This document shows, one piece after another, positions 63,509-64,000 of a DNA stretch of 64,000 nucleotides. Numbering within the stretch: position 1 is the stretch's first letter; each line of letters starts with the position of its first letter. Origin of the DNA: Gammaproteobacteria bacterium (GTDB lineage Bacteria; Pseudomonadota; Gammaproteobacteria; UBA6429; Thiohalophilaceae). The stretch is taken from positions 1 to 64,000 of the forward strand of contig JACQBC010000030.1 in the NCBI GenBank assembly GCA_016194635.1, given 5' to 3'. The notes beneath the pieces were generated by a model, which saw only the letters and a program-made list of their open reading frames with translations, had not been told where the DNA came from and did not search any database. The translations under genes and the position numbers were made by a program.

Positions 63509-64000
63509 TCAATTTGTAGTTGATTCATTCACCAATTGTTGCACCGCGGGGTAATCGGTTTTACCCGAACCCAGCAGCGGTAGTTGTTTCACGGTAATAA
63601 TACGCCGTGGCACGCTGTTTTCCGCCATGGCTTGTTTACGCGCATAGGCCGATAACTCGTTGCGCTCGGCGCTGCCGCGGGTGGTAACCAAAACCAGTTG
63701 CTCGCCTTTTTGTTGATCGGGAATGGTCACGACCGCGTGTTTATCCTCCGGCCAAGCGTGTGCTACCAGTTCTTCCACCGCGGTGAGCGAGATCATCTCG
63801 CCGCCGATTTTGGCAAAACGTTTGGCGCGGCCGCGGACAAAAACAAAACCTTCCGTGTCGATACTGACAATATCACCGCTGTCATACCAACCGACGCCGT
63901 GCTGCGTCGCCGGGGGTTGTATCACCCCGGGTTTATCGTGTAATAAATACCCGCGCATTACATTCGGACCTTTTACGTATAAACGTCCCCCTTCATTTAC
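63509..64000 (-). CDS. aas: Acyl-ACP synthetase / acyltransferase (Aas-like), C-terminal part
   Basis: The C-terminal 163 residues of an adenylate-forming enzyme, open to the window edge. Motifs are VKGPNVMRGYLL, WYDSGDIVSIDTEGFVFVRG followed by RAKRFAKIGGEMISL, and the catalytic Lys in LPLLGSGKTDYP. The close match is the acyl-ACP synthetase domain of Aas, which reacylates lysophosphatidylethanolamine. The N-terminal acyltransferase part is beyond the window, so the full type cannot be confirmed. Its stop is followed in the same frame by the truncated MFS pseudogene. Confidence 0.82.
   Translation of the reverse strand, partial: VNEGGRLYVKGPNVMRGYLLHDKPGVIQPPATQHGVGWYDSGDIVSIDTEGFVFVRGRAKRFAKIGGEMISLTAVEELVAHAWPEDKHAVVTIPDQQKGEQLVLVTTRGSAERNELSAYARKQAMAENSVPRRIITVKQLPLLGSGKTDYPAVQQLVNESTTN

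Noticed and set aside
1-64000. CRISPR array
   Set aside because: No regularly spaced direct repeats were seen; the repeated cores are single, widely spaced and palindromic.

Overview
The window reads as chromosome of a sulfur-oxidising gammaproteobacterium. The backbone order fmdB-aspS-...-ruvCAB-ybgC-tolQRAB-pal-cpoB-queE-queC-...-tRNA-Lys and the block lptG/lptF-pepA-holC-...-valS are typical of Gammaproteobacteria. The end of soxZ, soxA, three YeeE/YedE-type sulfur transporters, three DUF2173 proteins and a periplasmic tandem rhodanese point to oxidation of reduced sulfur. Genus cannot be fixed from the sequence alone; a Chromatiales-like lineage is the best guess.

Layout. 1-4112: soxZ (3' end) and soxA, a terminator, a long non-coding stretch, a pair of half-size YeeE/YedE proteins, then a gene graveyard with a decayed response regulator and a decayed phage-type endolysin, ending at tRNA-Lys. 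4301-14678 (minus): a full-size YeeE/YedE transporter, then queC, queE and the Tol-Pal envelope system with ybgC and ruvBAC as one long co-directional block. 15079-19560 (minus): a signalling module of two FHA proteins, a PP2C phosphatase and a CHASE2 Ser/Thr kinase, sitting between ruvC and aspS where yebC is usually found. 19694-24621: aspS, an FmdB-type zinc ribbon, then plus-strand DUF1614, SDR and a third FHA protein. 24892-34904: ABC-2 exporter, DoxX, purL, three DUF2173 proteins, RDD, and lptG/lptF. 35071-41124 (plus): pepA-holC-hypothetical, then a tandem rhodanese overlapping a GGDEF/EAL protein. 41177-47918 (minus): a heavy-metal RND efflux operon without its adaptor subunit, a His-rich small membrane protein and a DUF4139 protein. 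48032-53640: two tandem DUF2298 membrane proteins facing a GT39 glycosyltransferase. 53776-56628: valS. 56831-64000 (minus): DUF2970, DUF3999, DUF2339, an amidohydrolase, a broken MFS gene and the 3' end of an acyl-ACP synthetase/acyltransferase gene.

The most unusual structure is a family of four intergenic palindromic elements (14827-14917, 24708-24823, 37436-37606, 56697-56810). All share a short core (linker GTRAATACRTCCYTGTA plus, in three of them, an inner GC-rich hairpin), but each is enclosed by a different 27-34 bp inverted repeat that is perfect or nearly perfect at its own locus and unrelated to the arms at the others. All four lie next to the 3' end of at least one gene. Conserved core with locus-specific self-complementary arms is the reverse of a normal transposon, and it is the best candidate here for something undescribed.
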